From contig NZ_PGEP01000001.1 in the NCBI RefSeq assembly GCF_002797445.1, positions 3,968,501 through 4,032,500 of the forward strand: 64,000 nt of DNA, given 5' to 3'. The notes beneath the pieces were generated by a model. That model saw only the letters and a program-made list of their open reading frames with translations. It was not told the origin of the DNA and did not search any database. The position numbers and the translations under genes are program-made. Positions 30,228-37,167 of this stretch are shown here, one piece after another. How positions within the stretch are numbered: the first letter of the stretch is position 1; the number at the start of each line of letters is the position of its first letter. The DNA is from Acidovorax sp. 69 (lineage in GTDB: Bacteria > Pseudomonadota > Gammaproteobacteria > Burkholderiales > Burkholderiaceae_C).

Positions 30228-31631
30228 ATGACTGCCCTGCACGACCTGCCCGCCCACGAACTCCTTGCTGCCTATCGCCAGCGCACGCTGTCCCCCGTGG
30301 AGGTCACGCAGGCCGTGCTGGCGCACATCGAGCGCTGGGAGCCCCACATCCGCGCCACCTACCTGTTGCGACCCGAGGCCGCCCTGGCCCAGGCCCGCGC
30401 GTCGGAAGCCCGCTGGTTGCGGGGCGAGCCCAAAGGCGCGCTCGACGGCGTGCCCAGCACCATCAAGGAAAACATCTCGACCCAGGGCGACCCCAACCCA
30501 GCAGGCACAGCGGCGGTGGAGCTGACGCCCCAACCCGTCGATGCCCCCGCCGCCGCACGCATGCGCGAAGCGGGCGCGGTCATCGTGTCCAAAACCACCA
30601 TGCCGGACTACGGCATGCTCTCCTCGGGCCTGTCTTCGTTCCATCCGTTGTCGCGCAACCCCTGGGATGTGAGCAAAGGCCCCGGCGGCTCCAGCGCGGG
30701 TGCGGGCGCCGCTGCCGCCGCAGGTTATGGGCCGCTGCACATTGGCACGGACATCGGCGGCTCCCTGCGCCTGCCCGCCAGCTGGTGCGGCATCTTCACC
30801 CTCAAACCCAGCCTGGGCCGCATCCCGCTGGACCCTCCCTTCACCGGGCGTGCGGCAGGGCCCATGACACGCACCGTGGCGGATTCGGCGCTGATGATGC
30901 AGGTGCTCAGCCAGCCCGACGCCCGCGACAGCATGAGCCTGCCCGCGCAGGACATCGCCTGGAGCCAGTTCAACAAGGGCGCCGAACGCCTGCGTGGCCT
31001 GCGCATTGGCCTGCTGCTGGATGCCGGCTGTGGCCTGCCCGTGGAGCCCGAGGTCAAAGCCGCCATCGAGCGCGCAGCGCACCTGATGGAAAGCGCAGGC
31101 GCCACCATCGTGCCCATGGCGCCCTTCATGACGCAAACCATGCTCGACGGCATGGACCACTACTGGCGCATGCGCTCGCACATCGACCTGAACGCCCTGC
31201 CCGCAGAGCGCCGCAACAAGGTACTGCCCTACATCCGCGCCTGGGCCGACAGCGCGGCGGGCATGAGCGGCACCGAGGTTTTCAACGCCAGCCACCAGTT
31301 CCACCTGACGCGCGTGGCCACGGTCAAGGCCTGCAGCGCCTTTGACTATGTGATCTCACCCGTGGCCCCCATGCCCGCCTTCCAGGCCGAGCTGCCCTCA
31401 CCCACCAACGACCCACTGCGCCCGCTGGAGCACATCGGCTTTACCGTCCCGTTCAACATGTCCGAGCAGCCTGCGGCCTCGGTCAACTGCGGCTACACCC
31501 GCAGCGGTTTGCCCATCGGCCTGCAGATTGCGGGCGCACGCTTTGACGACCTGGGCGTGCTGCAGGTGGCGCACGCGTTCGAGCTGATTCGCGAGCCCCA
31601 GCGCGCCTGGCCCCAGCCACCTGCGGCTTAA
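30228..31631 (+). CDS. Amidase-signature family hydrolase
   Basis: A 467-residue amidase with the Ser-cisSer-Lys triad: Lys80 in VPSTIKEN, cis-Ser155 in GPGGSSAGAG, and nucleophile Ser179 in TDIGGSLRLPAS. The family hydrolyses amides ranging from small nitrile-derived amides to glutamine on misacylated tRNA. Absence of gatB/gatC and the adjacent importer argue for a catabolic amidase. It is 118 bp from the binding-protein gene across a terminator-like repeat, so cotranscription is uncertain. Confidence 0.92.
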   Translation: MTALHDLPAHELLAAYRQRTLSPVEVTQAVLAHIERWEPHIRATYLLRPEAALAQARASEARWLRGEPKGALDGVPSTIKENISTQGDPNPAGTAAVELTPQPVDAPAAARMREAGAVIVSKTTMPDYGMLSSGLSSFHPLSRNPWDVSKGPGGSSAGAGAAAAAGYGPLHIGTDIGGSLRLPASWCGIFTLKPSLGRIPLDPPFTGRAAGPMTRTVADSALMMQVLSQPDARDSMSLPAQDIAWSQFNKGAERLRGLRIGLLLDAGCGLPVEPEVKAAIERAAHLMESAGATIVPMAPFMTQTMLDGMDHYWRMRSHIDLNALPAERRNKVLPYIRAWADSAAGMSGTEVFNASHQFHLTRVATVKACSAFDYVISPVAPMPAFQAELPSPTNDPLRPLEHIGFTVPFNMSEQPAASVNCGYTRSGLPIGLQIAGARFDDLGVLQVAHAFELIREPQRAWPQPPAA

Positions 31632-31756
31632 CCCTTGGCCGCCTGATGCACTGTTGTTGGTAACCTTGAGGGCACGCTCCGGGTGTGCTGCCCCGCCATT
31701 CGATGGTGGGCAAACACCGCGGGCCCCAGCAACCCAACACTTCACACAAGCACCGC

Positions 31757-32365
31757 ATGGACATCCTCATCCTGGCGATCCTCATTGCCACCGGCACCTT
31801 CATGCTCAATGCCAAAGAGCAGCGCAAGCGCATTGCGCTGCTGGGCAAGCACCTGGCCAACTACCAGATTGAAAAACTGATGGAGGCCCTGACCGATGGC
31901 TACCTGCGCGCGCTGGGCGAAAGCACCGATGAGCGCCGCAGCCAGATCTGGAGCCTGCTGAGCACCACCGAATCACAACTGAGCGAGCAGTTCAGCCGGT
32001 TTGCCGCCGATTTCGCCAAGCTGGACGAAACCCAGACCCGCATCAGTCGGCTCTCACTGCCCATTCCGTTCGCAGAGCGGCTGCTGCCCAGCTTCACCTT
32101 CGACATGCGCCGCGCGCTGGCCATTCATGCACGCGGCATTGCCCATGTGGTGGAGAACACAGGCCACCTCGCCGCCAAGGACCGGGCCTACATGATGACC
32201 GCCGAGCTGTTTCTCATGCAGCACACCTGCCACTGGTTCTGCAAGTCCAAGACCATTGCCACCGCCCGCATGCTGGCGCGCCACCAGACCCCCCACGATC
32301 AGCTCGTGGCTTCGGTGTCGGCCGAAACGCGCAACGCCTACCAGACACTGATCCAAGGCGGCTGA
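31757..32365 (+). CDS. Conserved-looking hypothetical protein with N-terminal membrane anchor
   Basis: No family recognised. The 202-residue product starts with a single hydrophobic helix MDILILAILIATGTFMLNAK, then a charged mostly helical body (KEQRKRIALLGKHLANYQIE; SLLSTTESQLSEQFSRFAADF) with one Cys-His stretch MQHTCHWFCK. The segment RRSQIWSLLSTTESQL to TRISRL could form coiled coil. The frame is open upstream to 31685, but the ATG at 31757 gives the clean anchor. It lies 23 bp before the TPR-like gene on the same strand. Confidence 0.72.
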   Translation: MDILILAILIATGTFMLNAKEQRKRIALLGKHLANYQIEKLMEALTDGYLRALGESTDERRSQIWSLLSTTESQLSEQFSRFAADFAKLDETQTRISRLSLPIPFAERLLPSFTFDMRRALAIHARGIAHVVENTGHLAAKDRAYMMTAELFLMQHTCHWFCKSKTIATARMLARHQTPHDQLVASVSAETRNAYQTLIQGG

Positions 32366-32388
32366 ACACGGTCGCCCAACCATGCCCC

Positions 32389-33741
32389 ATGCCATCCTCT
32401 ACGCACACCCGCACGACCGATAGCCTGGGCAACCCCGTCACGCTGCACGACACCTCCAGCGTGGCCGCGCTGAACGATTTTGTCGAAGGCTTCATCGCCT
32501 GCGAAGCCCGCGCCGTCAACGTGCTCAACGCGGCGGCCGACCCCAGCCCCATCGTGCAAGCCAGCGCTGCCGCTTTGCACATGTTTGCTGAGTCATCCGA
32601 TGCGCCGCGCAACGCCCGCCCCTTCATCGACCAGGCCCTGGCCCACGCCCCCAAGGCCAGCGAGCGCGAGCAGCGCTTTGTGGCCGCCGTGGCCGCCTGG
32701 GTGGATGGCGACCTGCCCCGCGCCATCGCGCTGCATGAAGAACAAGCACGCCAGCACCCCCGCGACCTGGCCTCCCTCAAGCTCGGCCAATACCACCTGT
32801 TCAACCGGGGCGACTCCCCCGGCATGCTGCGCATCGCCCTGCAGGCCCTGCCCGCCGCCGCCGAGGTGCCCTACCTGCACGGCATGCTGGCCTTTGGCTG
32901 GGAGCAATGCCACCGACTGCCAGAGGCCGAAGCCTCCGCGCGCCGCGCCATCACCCTGTGCCGCAAAGAGCCCTGGGCCCACCACGCGCTGGCCCACGTC
33001 ATGCTGACCCAAGGGCGCATTGCAGAAGGCACCGACTTCATGACCAGCGTCAGCGACACATGGACGGGACTCAACTCCTTCATGGTCACGCACAACTGGT
33101 GGCACCAGGCGCTGTTTTTGCTGGAGCAAGACCGGCACGCCGACGTGCTGGCGCTCTATGACAGCCAAGTGTGGGGTGTGGTCAAGGATTACACGCAAGA
33201 CCAGATCAATGCCGTGTCGCTGCTGGCGCGGCTGGAGCTGGCCGGTGTCGATGTAGGCGACCGCTGGACCGACGTGGCCGACCACCTGGCATCGCGCGTG
33301 GCCGACCATGTGCTGCCGTTTCTGGACCTGCAATACCTCTACGGGCTGGCCCGCGCAGGCCGCACCGACGCTGCAACTACGCTGCGACACAACATCACGG
33401 CCCACGCCGAGACCCGCACCGAAGCCCATGAGCGCACCGTGTGGCAGCAGGTGTGTGTGCCTGCCGCCCACGGCCTGCTGGCGCACGCCCAAGGCGACTG
33501 GGCCACGGCGGCGCACCAGCTCGGCGTGGCCCTGCCCCGCTTGGTGGAGATAGGCGGCAGCCACGCGCAACGCGACCTGTTCCACCAGATCTGGCTAGAC
33601 GCGCTGCAGCGCAACGGCCAATGGGCCGCCGCGCAGAATTTGCTGCAGCCACAGGTCAACGGGCAACCCGAGTCCCAGCGATTGCGGCGGCAAGTGAAGG
33701 CGGTGAACCAGGCGCTGGGCTTGCCTGCGGGGGCAGGGTAA
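32389..33741 (+). CDS. TPR-like protein (TTC38-type)
   Basis: The 450-residue product is helical, with repeated units such as RFVAAVAAWVDGDLPRAIALHEE, ASLKLGQYHLFNRGDSPGML and AHHALAHVMLTQGRIAEGTDFM, and a conserved HNWWHQALFLLE motif. This pattern resembles bacterial relatives of tetratricopeptide protein 38. No catalytic motif or signal peptide is seen; it is predicted cytoplasmic. It follows the small anchored protein by 23 bp, suggesting cotranscription. Function is unknown. Confidence 0.85.
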   Translation: MPSSTHTRTTDSLGNPVTLHDTSSVAALNDFVEGFIACEARAVNVLNAAADPSPIVQASAAALHMFAESSDAPRNARPFIDQALAHAPKASEREQRFVAAVAAWVDGDLPRAIALHEEQARQHPRDLASLKLGQYHLFNRGDSPGMLRIALQALPAAAEVPYLHGMLAFGWEQCHRLPEAEASARRAITLCRKEPWAHHALAHVMLTQGRIAEGTDFMTSVSDTWTGLNSFMVTHNWWHQALFLLEQDRHADVLALYDSQVWGVVKDYTQDQINAVSLLARLELAGVDVGDRWTDVADHLASRVADHVLPFLDLQYLYGLARAGRTDAATTLRHNITAHAETRTEAHERTVWQQVCVPAAHGLLAHAQGDWATAAHQLGVALPRLVEIGGSHAQRDLFHQIWLDALQRNGQWAAAQNLLQPQVNGQPESQRLRRQVKAVNQALGLPAGAG

Positions 33742-33793
33742 AACTCAGCGGCCTGTCGGCTTTCGGCTTTTCGCGTGGTTTCATGATACTTTT

Positions 33794-33838
33794 GGGCTCT
33801 AGCGCTTATCTACAAAGCGCTACTAGCTCCTAAAAATA
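33794..33838. repeat. Intergenic AGCGCTT palindrome, copy 4
   Basis: GGGCTCT is followed by the palindrome AGCGCTT-ATCTACA-AAGCGCT (33801-33821), then ACTAGCTCCTAAAAATA. It overlaps the unrelated C-terminal tail and stop region of the truncated integron integrase, so it abuts the truncation scar. Confidence 0.85.
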
Positions 33839-34532
33839 GAGCAAATAACCACATACAGTCACCCGCACTGCCACTTTTACCCGAACTCACAAGGCATCCA
33901 GCAAGCTGAAAATGCAGTGCCCGCGCCTTGTGCAATTGCGCCTGCAACGGCAGCAACAGGTTCTCAGGCAACACCGTCACCCGGTCTTTGTTGCCCCTGC
34001 CCTCCCGAATCACGATCTCGCGCCGCGCAAACTCCACATCCTTGACCCGCAGCCGCAGGGCCTCCAGCAAACGCATGCCCGTGCCATTGAGCAACTGCGC
34101 AATCAGCCCTGTCGTGCCCTGCATATGCAACAGCAACGCACGCACCTCGCCGGGCGTCAATACCACCGGCAAGCGCTTGGGCGTCTTGGCCTGGACGACC
34201 TCGTCGAGCCAAGGCAAATCAATACCCAGCACCTGCTTGTACAAATACAAAAGCGCCGCCTTGGCTTGGTTTTGGGTAGAGGCCGACACCTGCCTGTCTA
34301 CCGCCAAGTGGGTCAAAAACGCCTCCACCTCCACACCGCCCATCTCCTGCGGGAGCCGCTTGCCATGAAACAAGATAAAGCGCCGCGCCCAATCCACATA
34401 AGCCGCCTCGGTGCGGATGCTGTAATGGCGCGTGCGCAAGTGGTCGTGCAACCGATCCAATAGTTTGGGTGCTGGGGCAGCCCCCCGCACCGCAGATAGG
34501 GTGGGTGGAGCCGGATCGGAAGACGATGTCAT
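33810..34532 (-). pseudogene. intI: Integron integrase IntI, 3'-truncated
   Basis: About 206 N-terminal residues match integron-type tyrosine recombinases: LLDRLHDHLRTRHYSIRTE, AYVDWARRFILFHGKR, EVEAFLTHLAVDRQVSAST, LPVVLTPGEVRALL, and LLNGTGMRLLEALRLRVKD with catalytic Arg I. Homology stops after LHKARALH (codon ending at 33913). A 33-residue unrelated tail leads to a stop inside a dispersed repeat. The IntI-specific insertion, the later catalytic His/Arg residues and the tyrosine nucleophile are missing, so the protein cannot recombine DNA. The gene points away from the cassettes, the normal integron arrangement. The start MTSSSDPAPP is the likeliest; an in-frame ATG lies 17 codons further upstream. 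Confidence 0.88.
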
Positions 34533-34589
34533 CCGGGAAATTTTAGGTTTGCCTAAATACCATCGTCTCGGTACTATCCCCATGTACCA

Positions 34590-34654
34590 TTTGATACATC
34601 TTGTTTTGGCTCACCAATTTACTTACGATGGCTGTCGTCTAAATCTAGTTAAGC
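34590..34654 (+). other. Candidate integron attI site
   Basis: The 181 bp between intI and the first cassette gene contain GTTAAGC at 34648-34654, a perfect match to the recombination core GTTRRRY on the strand expected for the first cassette junction. The left boundary is arbitrary because attI sites are defined by integrase footprints, which cannot be seen here. A TTGACA at 34689 has no suitable -10, so the cassette promoter was not located. Confidence 0.55.
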
Positions 34655-34713
34655 CGCAAGGCACCATCGCGTTAATTGAACGGTCGTATTGACAGCTGTA
34701 TCGGAGGAAGCAA

Positions 34714-35325
34714 ATGGGGCTGTTTGATTGGTTTCGTCGATCGAGTCCAGAGCAAGTCATGCAGGCCGAACTCCGCCGCTTAGCCACTGGACTCTTTCCA
34801 GGGGGGCAGGAAGAGATAACTACTGCTGGCCGCAATATTTCAGCTCTGCTGGACAACCGCATTCCACACGATGCCGCGGCCAAGCTCTACGCCTCTACCA
34901 AATACCTCGCGCATACGGCCGCGGACAAGAGTAAGGCCCGTGTCGTCGCATACATCCAGCGCCAGGGTATGGGGCGTATAAGCGCTGAAGAAGCATCTGC
35001 AATCTACGATCAATTCTTTGCTGACCAAGTGGCGCGTCCAAACGCCCCTCCGGCAGCCCAGCCGCAACCCGCTTCCCACGCGCCGGATGGCTACACCCGC
35101 GATCGTGCAATCGTTATACGCGCAACGTCTAGTGTTCAGGGAATCGACGCAGAGTATCAGTGGCTCGAGGCTCACTTCGGCAAGCAAGACCGAGATTGGT
35201 CCATCGAGATGCGGATGAACGGCACCGAAGGCTCCAAGTCATACGAAACCTTTCTGATTCGGCTGGCCAACGGCGAAGAGAAAGATGTTCACTTTGACAT
35301 TTCGTCCTTCTATGGTCGTTTCTAG
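34714..35325 (+). CDS. Integron cassette 1 product, unknown function
   Basis: No family recognised. The 203-residue protein starts with a short amphipathic segment MGLFDWFRRS, then a helical domain to about residue 110 (SKARVVAYIQRQGMGRISAEE). A Pro/Ala/Gln linker (NAPPAAQPQPASHAPDG) follows, and then a C-terminal alpha/beta-looking domain (DRAIVIRATSSVQGID, WSIEMRMNGTEG, EKDVHFDISSFYGRF). GGAGG at 34703-34707 supports the start. It is the gene nearest intI, so in an active integron it would be the most recently inserted and best expressed cassette. Confidence 0.82.
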   Translation: MGLFDWFRRSSPEQVMQAELRRLATGLFPGGQEEITTAGRNISALLDNRIPHDAAAKLYASTKYLAHTAADKSKARVVAYIQRQGMGRISAEEASAIYDQFFADQVARPNAPPAAQPQPASHAPDGYTRDRAIVIRATSSVQGIDAEYQWLEAHFGKQDRDWSIEMRMNGTEGSKSYETFLIRLANGEEKDVHFDISSFYGRF

Positions 35326-35411
35326 AGCACCGCGGCTACCCCTTCGTTGCACCCGAGATGCTGCGGCTGGCTTCCCAGCTTCCGCCATCGCGGTGAACTC
35401 AAATGTTAGGA
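35313..35411 (+). other. Degenerate attC site of cassette 1
   Basis: GTTAGGA (35405-35411) is a near-consensus right core, and CACCGCG (35328-35334) pairs with CGCGGTG (35389-35395) to give stem arms. No good RYYYAAC left core is present, so this site is called degenerate. The crossover would fall at G^TTAGGA. Confidence 0.5.
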
Positions 35412-35421
35412 GCTAAGCAGC

Positions 35422-35754
35422 ATGATCATCGCGTTGATTGAGGTTGTTGTAGGTACCTTTGTTCTATTCACCATAGCCCGTATCGCTTACACACCACTAG
35501 TGACTCGGTCCGGTTGGTTCTGGGTTGCCTTGGTTGCTATCCTTGCCATCACAAACATGCTGCTCCATCGATTTGTTATTGGCAGCTCTATTAATCCACC
35601 TTTCTTCACGGCCGTTTTCTTCGGCATCACACTTGCTGGGCTAACTCCGAAAGAGTCGGCCACAGGTGAGCCCTGGCACAAACGAGGTATTTACGGCGTC
35701 GTAGTCGGTAGTCTTATCGGCTGGGCTTCATATGCCGAGGTTGTCTCAACATAG
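35422..35754 (+). CDS. Integron cassette 2 product, small integral membrane protein
   Basis: A 110-residue protein with three or four predicted transmembrane helices: IIALIEVVVGTFVLFTIAR, WFWVALVAILAITNML, PPFFTAVFFGITLAG and the C-terminal GIYGVVVGSLIGWAS. No family recognised. Its ribosome-binding sequence AGGAG (35408-35412) is part of the recombination core GTTAGGAG at the cassette boundary. The cassette is 418 bp and compact, with attC starting 17 bp after the stop. Confidence 0.8.
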   Translation: MIIALIEVVVGTFVLFTIARIAYTPLVTRSGWFWVALVAILAITNMLLHRFVIGSSINPPFFTAVFFGITLAGLTPKESATGEPWHKRGIYGVVVGSLIGWASYAEVVST

Positions 35755-35771
35755 TGGCTAGGCGTGGACGT

Positions 35772-35829
35772 TCCTAACAAGGCATTCAAGCGGACGGGCT
35801 GCGCCCGCCGCTTAACTTGAGCGTTAGCA
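35772..35829 (+). other. attC site of cassette 2
   Basis: A 58-bp element: left core TCCTAAC, right core GTTAGCA, and between them the imperfect inverted arms AAGCGGACGGGC and GCCCGCCGCTT with extrahelical bases. Size and layout are those of a classical 59-base element. The crossover is predicted at G^TTAGCA. Confidence 0.88.
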
Positions 35830-35984
35830 GGCTGCTGAAATACTGCCGAAAAGCACAAAATGAAAATTTTGAAGACGCTCCACCCTTGTCGGGGAAAATA
35901 ATCACTTGCCCTTCTATTAATCGGTCGATTTTTCGACTCGCAGATAAGCAATCCAGCATTTCAAAAGTACGCTAGAATTAAAAT
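35830..35984. other. AT-rich leader of cassette 3
   Basis: About 155 bp of non-coding sequence between the attC of cassette 2 and the next start codon, clearly more AT-rich than the chromosome. It may carry the cassette's own promoter; no clear -35/-10 pair was fixed. Confidence 0.45.
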
Positions 35985-36281
35985 ATGTCCAAATTAAATA
36001 AACGCATAGTTGTTTTAACTTGTTTTTGGATTTCCTGTTTTTCCCAAGCGCAGCAGCCAACTCAAAAAGAGATCGATATATACGTTAAGCAGCTAGAAAA
36101 TGTAACTAATGAGCTATGCGACGTAGTTACCAAGCAGTACAAGAAAAATAAAAGTGAATGCCAACGCAAGGCAGGAAAAATATATCTGAATTGCTCGGAG
36201 GATGCAGACATACCACAATGCGTCAAATCAGGTCTGGATAAATATCTGATTCAACTGGAACTGGCGCGATCCAATCGATAG
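35985..36281 (+). CDS. Integron cassette 3 product, small secreted Cys-containing protein
   Basis: A 98-residue protein with signal peptide (KRIVVLTCFWISCFSQAQQ, cleavage expected after AQA/SQA) and a Lys/Glu-rich mature part of about 75 residues. Four mature cysteines (NELCDVV, SECQRK, LNCSED, PQCVKSG) could form two disulphides. Codon use is AT-rich (AAA, ATA, AAT), quite unlike its neighbours, which points to a different origin. No family recognised. The ribosome-binding site is weak. Confidence 0.75.
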   Translation: MSKLNKRIVVLTCFWISCFSQAQQPTQKEIDIYVKQLENVTNELCDVVTKQYKKNKSECQRKAGKIYLNCSEDADIPQCVKSGLDKYLIQLELARSNR

Positions 36282-36500
36282 GCAAGTTACCTGTGCCATT
36301 CATTGATTCTCAATCACTGGTGTGCACTTCGGAGTTGAGGTCGCCCCTTCCCAAGCATCTATCCGCTGGGTTTTTTGCCGTGTGCCGGGCTTCGCCTTGG
36401 GTTGCTGCGTTCGTTTCAAGCATTTTGCCGGCTCCGTGGCGCTGTGCTTTTCGCGGTTTGCGCCCGTCTGCGATTCAGTGGTTTCTTTTTTGGCTTCTAG
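36282..36500. other. Non-coding 3' part of cassette 3
   Basis: About 220 bp between the cassette 3 stop and its attC. Short open frames here run straight through the attC and end in attC-encoded residues, so they were not called as genes. Base composition shifts from AT-rich to GC-rich across it, suggesting the cassette is composite. Confidence 0.45.
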
Positions 36501-36560
36501 ACCTAACTGTGCAGTCAAGCCGACCCACCTTCGGCAGGCGGCTTACTTTCGGCGTTAGAC
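36501..36560 (+). other. attC site of cassette 3
   Basis: A 60-bp element with perfect consensus cores ACCTAAC (RYYYAAC) and GTTAGAC (GTTRRRY). The inner arms CAAGCCGAC and the GGCGGCTTA region pair around a CACCTTCGGCAG centre. This is the best attC in the window. Confidence 0.92.
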
Positions 36561-36642
36561 GCCACTTGGAACGACATTGATGCGTATCAACTACTGCGGA
36601 GCCAGCGCGCCCATAGTAGAAGTTCATCCAAGGAGTGCCATC

Positions 36643-37083
36643 ATGCTTTCAAGACTGCCTGCGTTTGAACTGTGCTTTTTCGCTCTTGTGTCTGCCTTGC
36701 CAGCAACCCACACACTCGCTCAGGTAAGCCCCGCACCAAAACCGCAGTCGTTCTCATCAAAGCCAGTGCAAAACAGCCCCGTTACGGGCGATCCGAGCAA
36801 AGAGATTCTTCTGCTATCCGTTTCAATCGCTCCTGGTGGCGCGGTACCAACCCACATCCATCCAGGGGACTGCGTCGGTTCTGTTGTCGAAGGTTCCGTA
36901 GAGCTGATCGTCGAAGGCAAAGAGCCCCGCCGCATGTCAGCAGGCGAGGCCTATGCCAACCCACGCGGAACGGCTCACTCGTTCCGCAACACAAGCGATA
37001 GCCAAGCACGCCTCTTGAACACGCTGGTAGTAGACAAAGGCGTCCCGCCGGTGCAATCGGTTCCGGCGCAGTCCAAGCCGTAG
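36643..37083 (+). CDS. Integron cassette 4 product, secreted cupin-domain protein
   Basis: A 146-residue precursor with a signal peptide (LSRLPAFELCFFALVSALPA, ending HTLAQ). The single cupin domain has GGAVPTHIHPGDCVGSVVEG as motif 1, with the H-x-H metal ligands, and NPRGTAHSFRN as motif 2. The usual Glu of motif 1 is not in place. Small secreted cupins of this kind may be dioxygenase-like or sensors; the role is not deducible. The ATG at 36643 is preceded by AAGGAG, better than the upstream in-frame starts. The attC begins 15 bp after the stop. Confidence 0.85.
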   Translation: MLSRLPAFELCFFALVSALPATHTLAQVSPAPKPQSFSSKPVQNSPVTGDPSKEILLLSVSIAPGGAVPTHIHPGDCVGSVVEGSVELIVEGKEPRRMSAGEAYANPRGTAHSFRNTSDSQARLLNTLVVDKGVPPVQSVPAQSKP

Positions 37084-37098
37084 CATGCAGGCCGCGGC

Positions 37099-37167
37099 GT
37101 CTAACCCTTCCATCGAGAGGACGTCACCCGGCAAGCCGGGGCGAGCCTCTCATGTCAAACGTTAGCG
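37099..37167 (+). other. attC site of cassette 4, touching the next gene
   Basis: A 69-bp element with left core GTCTAAC and right core GTTAGCG, and long arms GAGAGGACG and CGAGCCTCTC around a CCCGGC-AA-GCCGGG centre. The right core contains the stop codon of the minus-strand histidine phosphatase gene (37162-37164), so the array ends exactly at that gene. Confidence 0.88.

Noticed and set aside
34689..34712. Cassette promoter with TTGACA at 34689
   Set aside because: No -10 hexamer lies 16-18 nt downstream; the bases there are the start of the first cassette gene.
36293..36580. Two short plus-strand open frames at the end of integron cassette 3
   Set aside because: They read straight through the attC and end in residues encoded by it; no good ribosome-binding site or recognisable domain.
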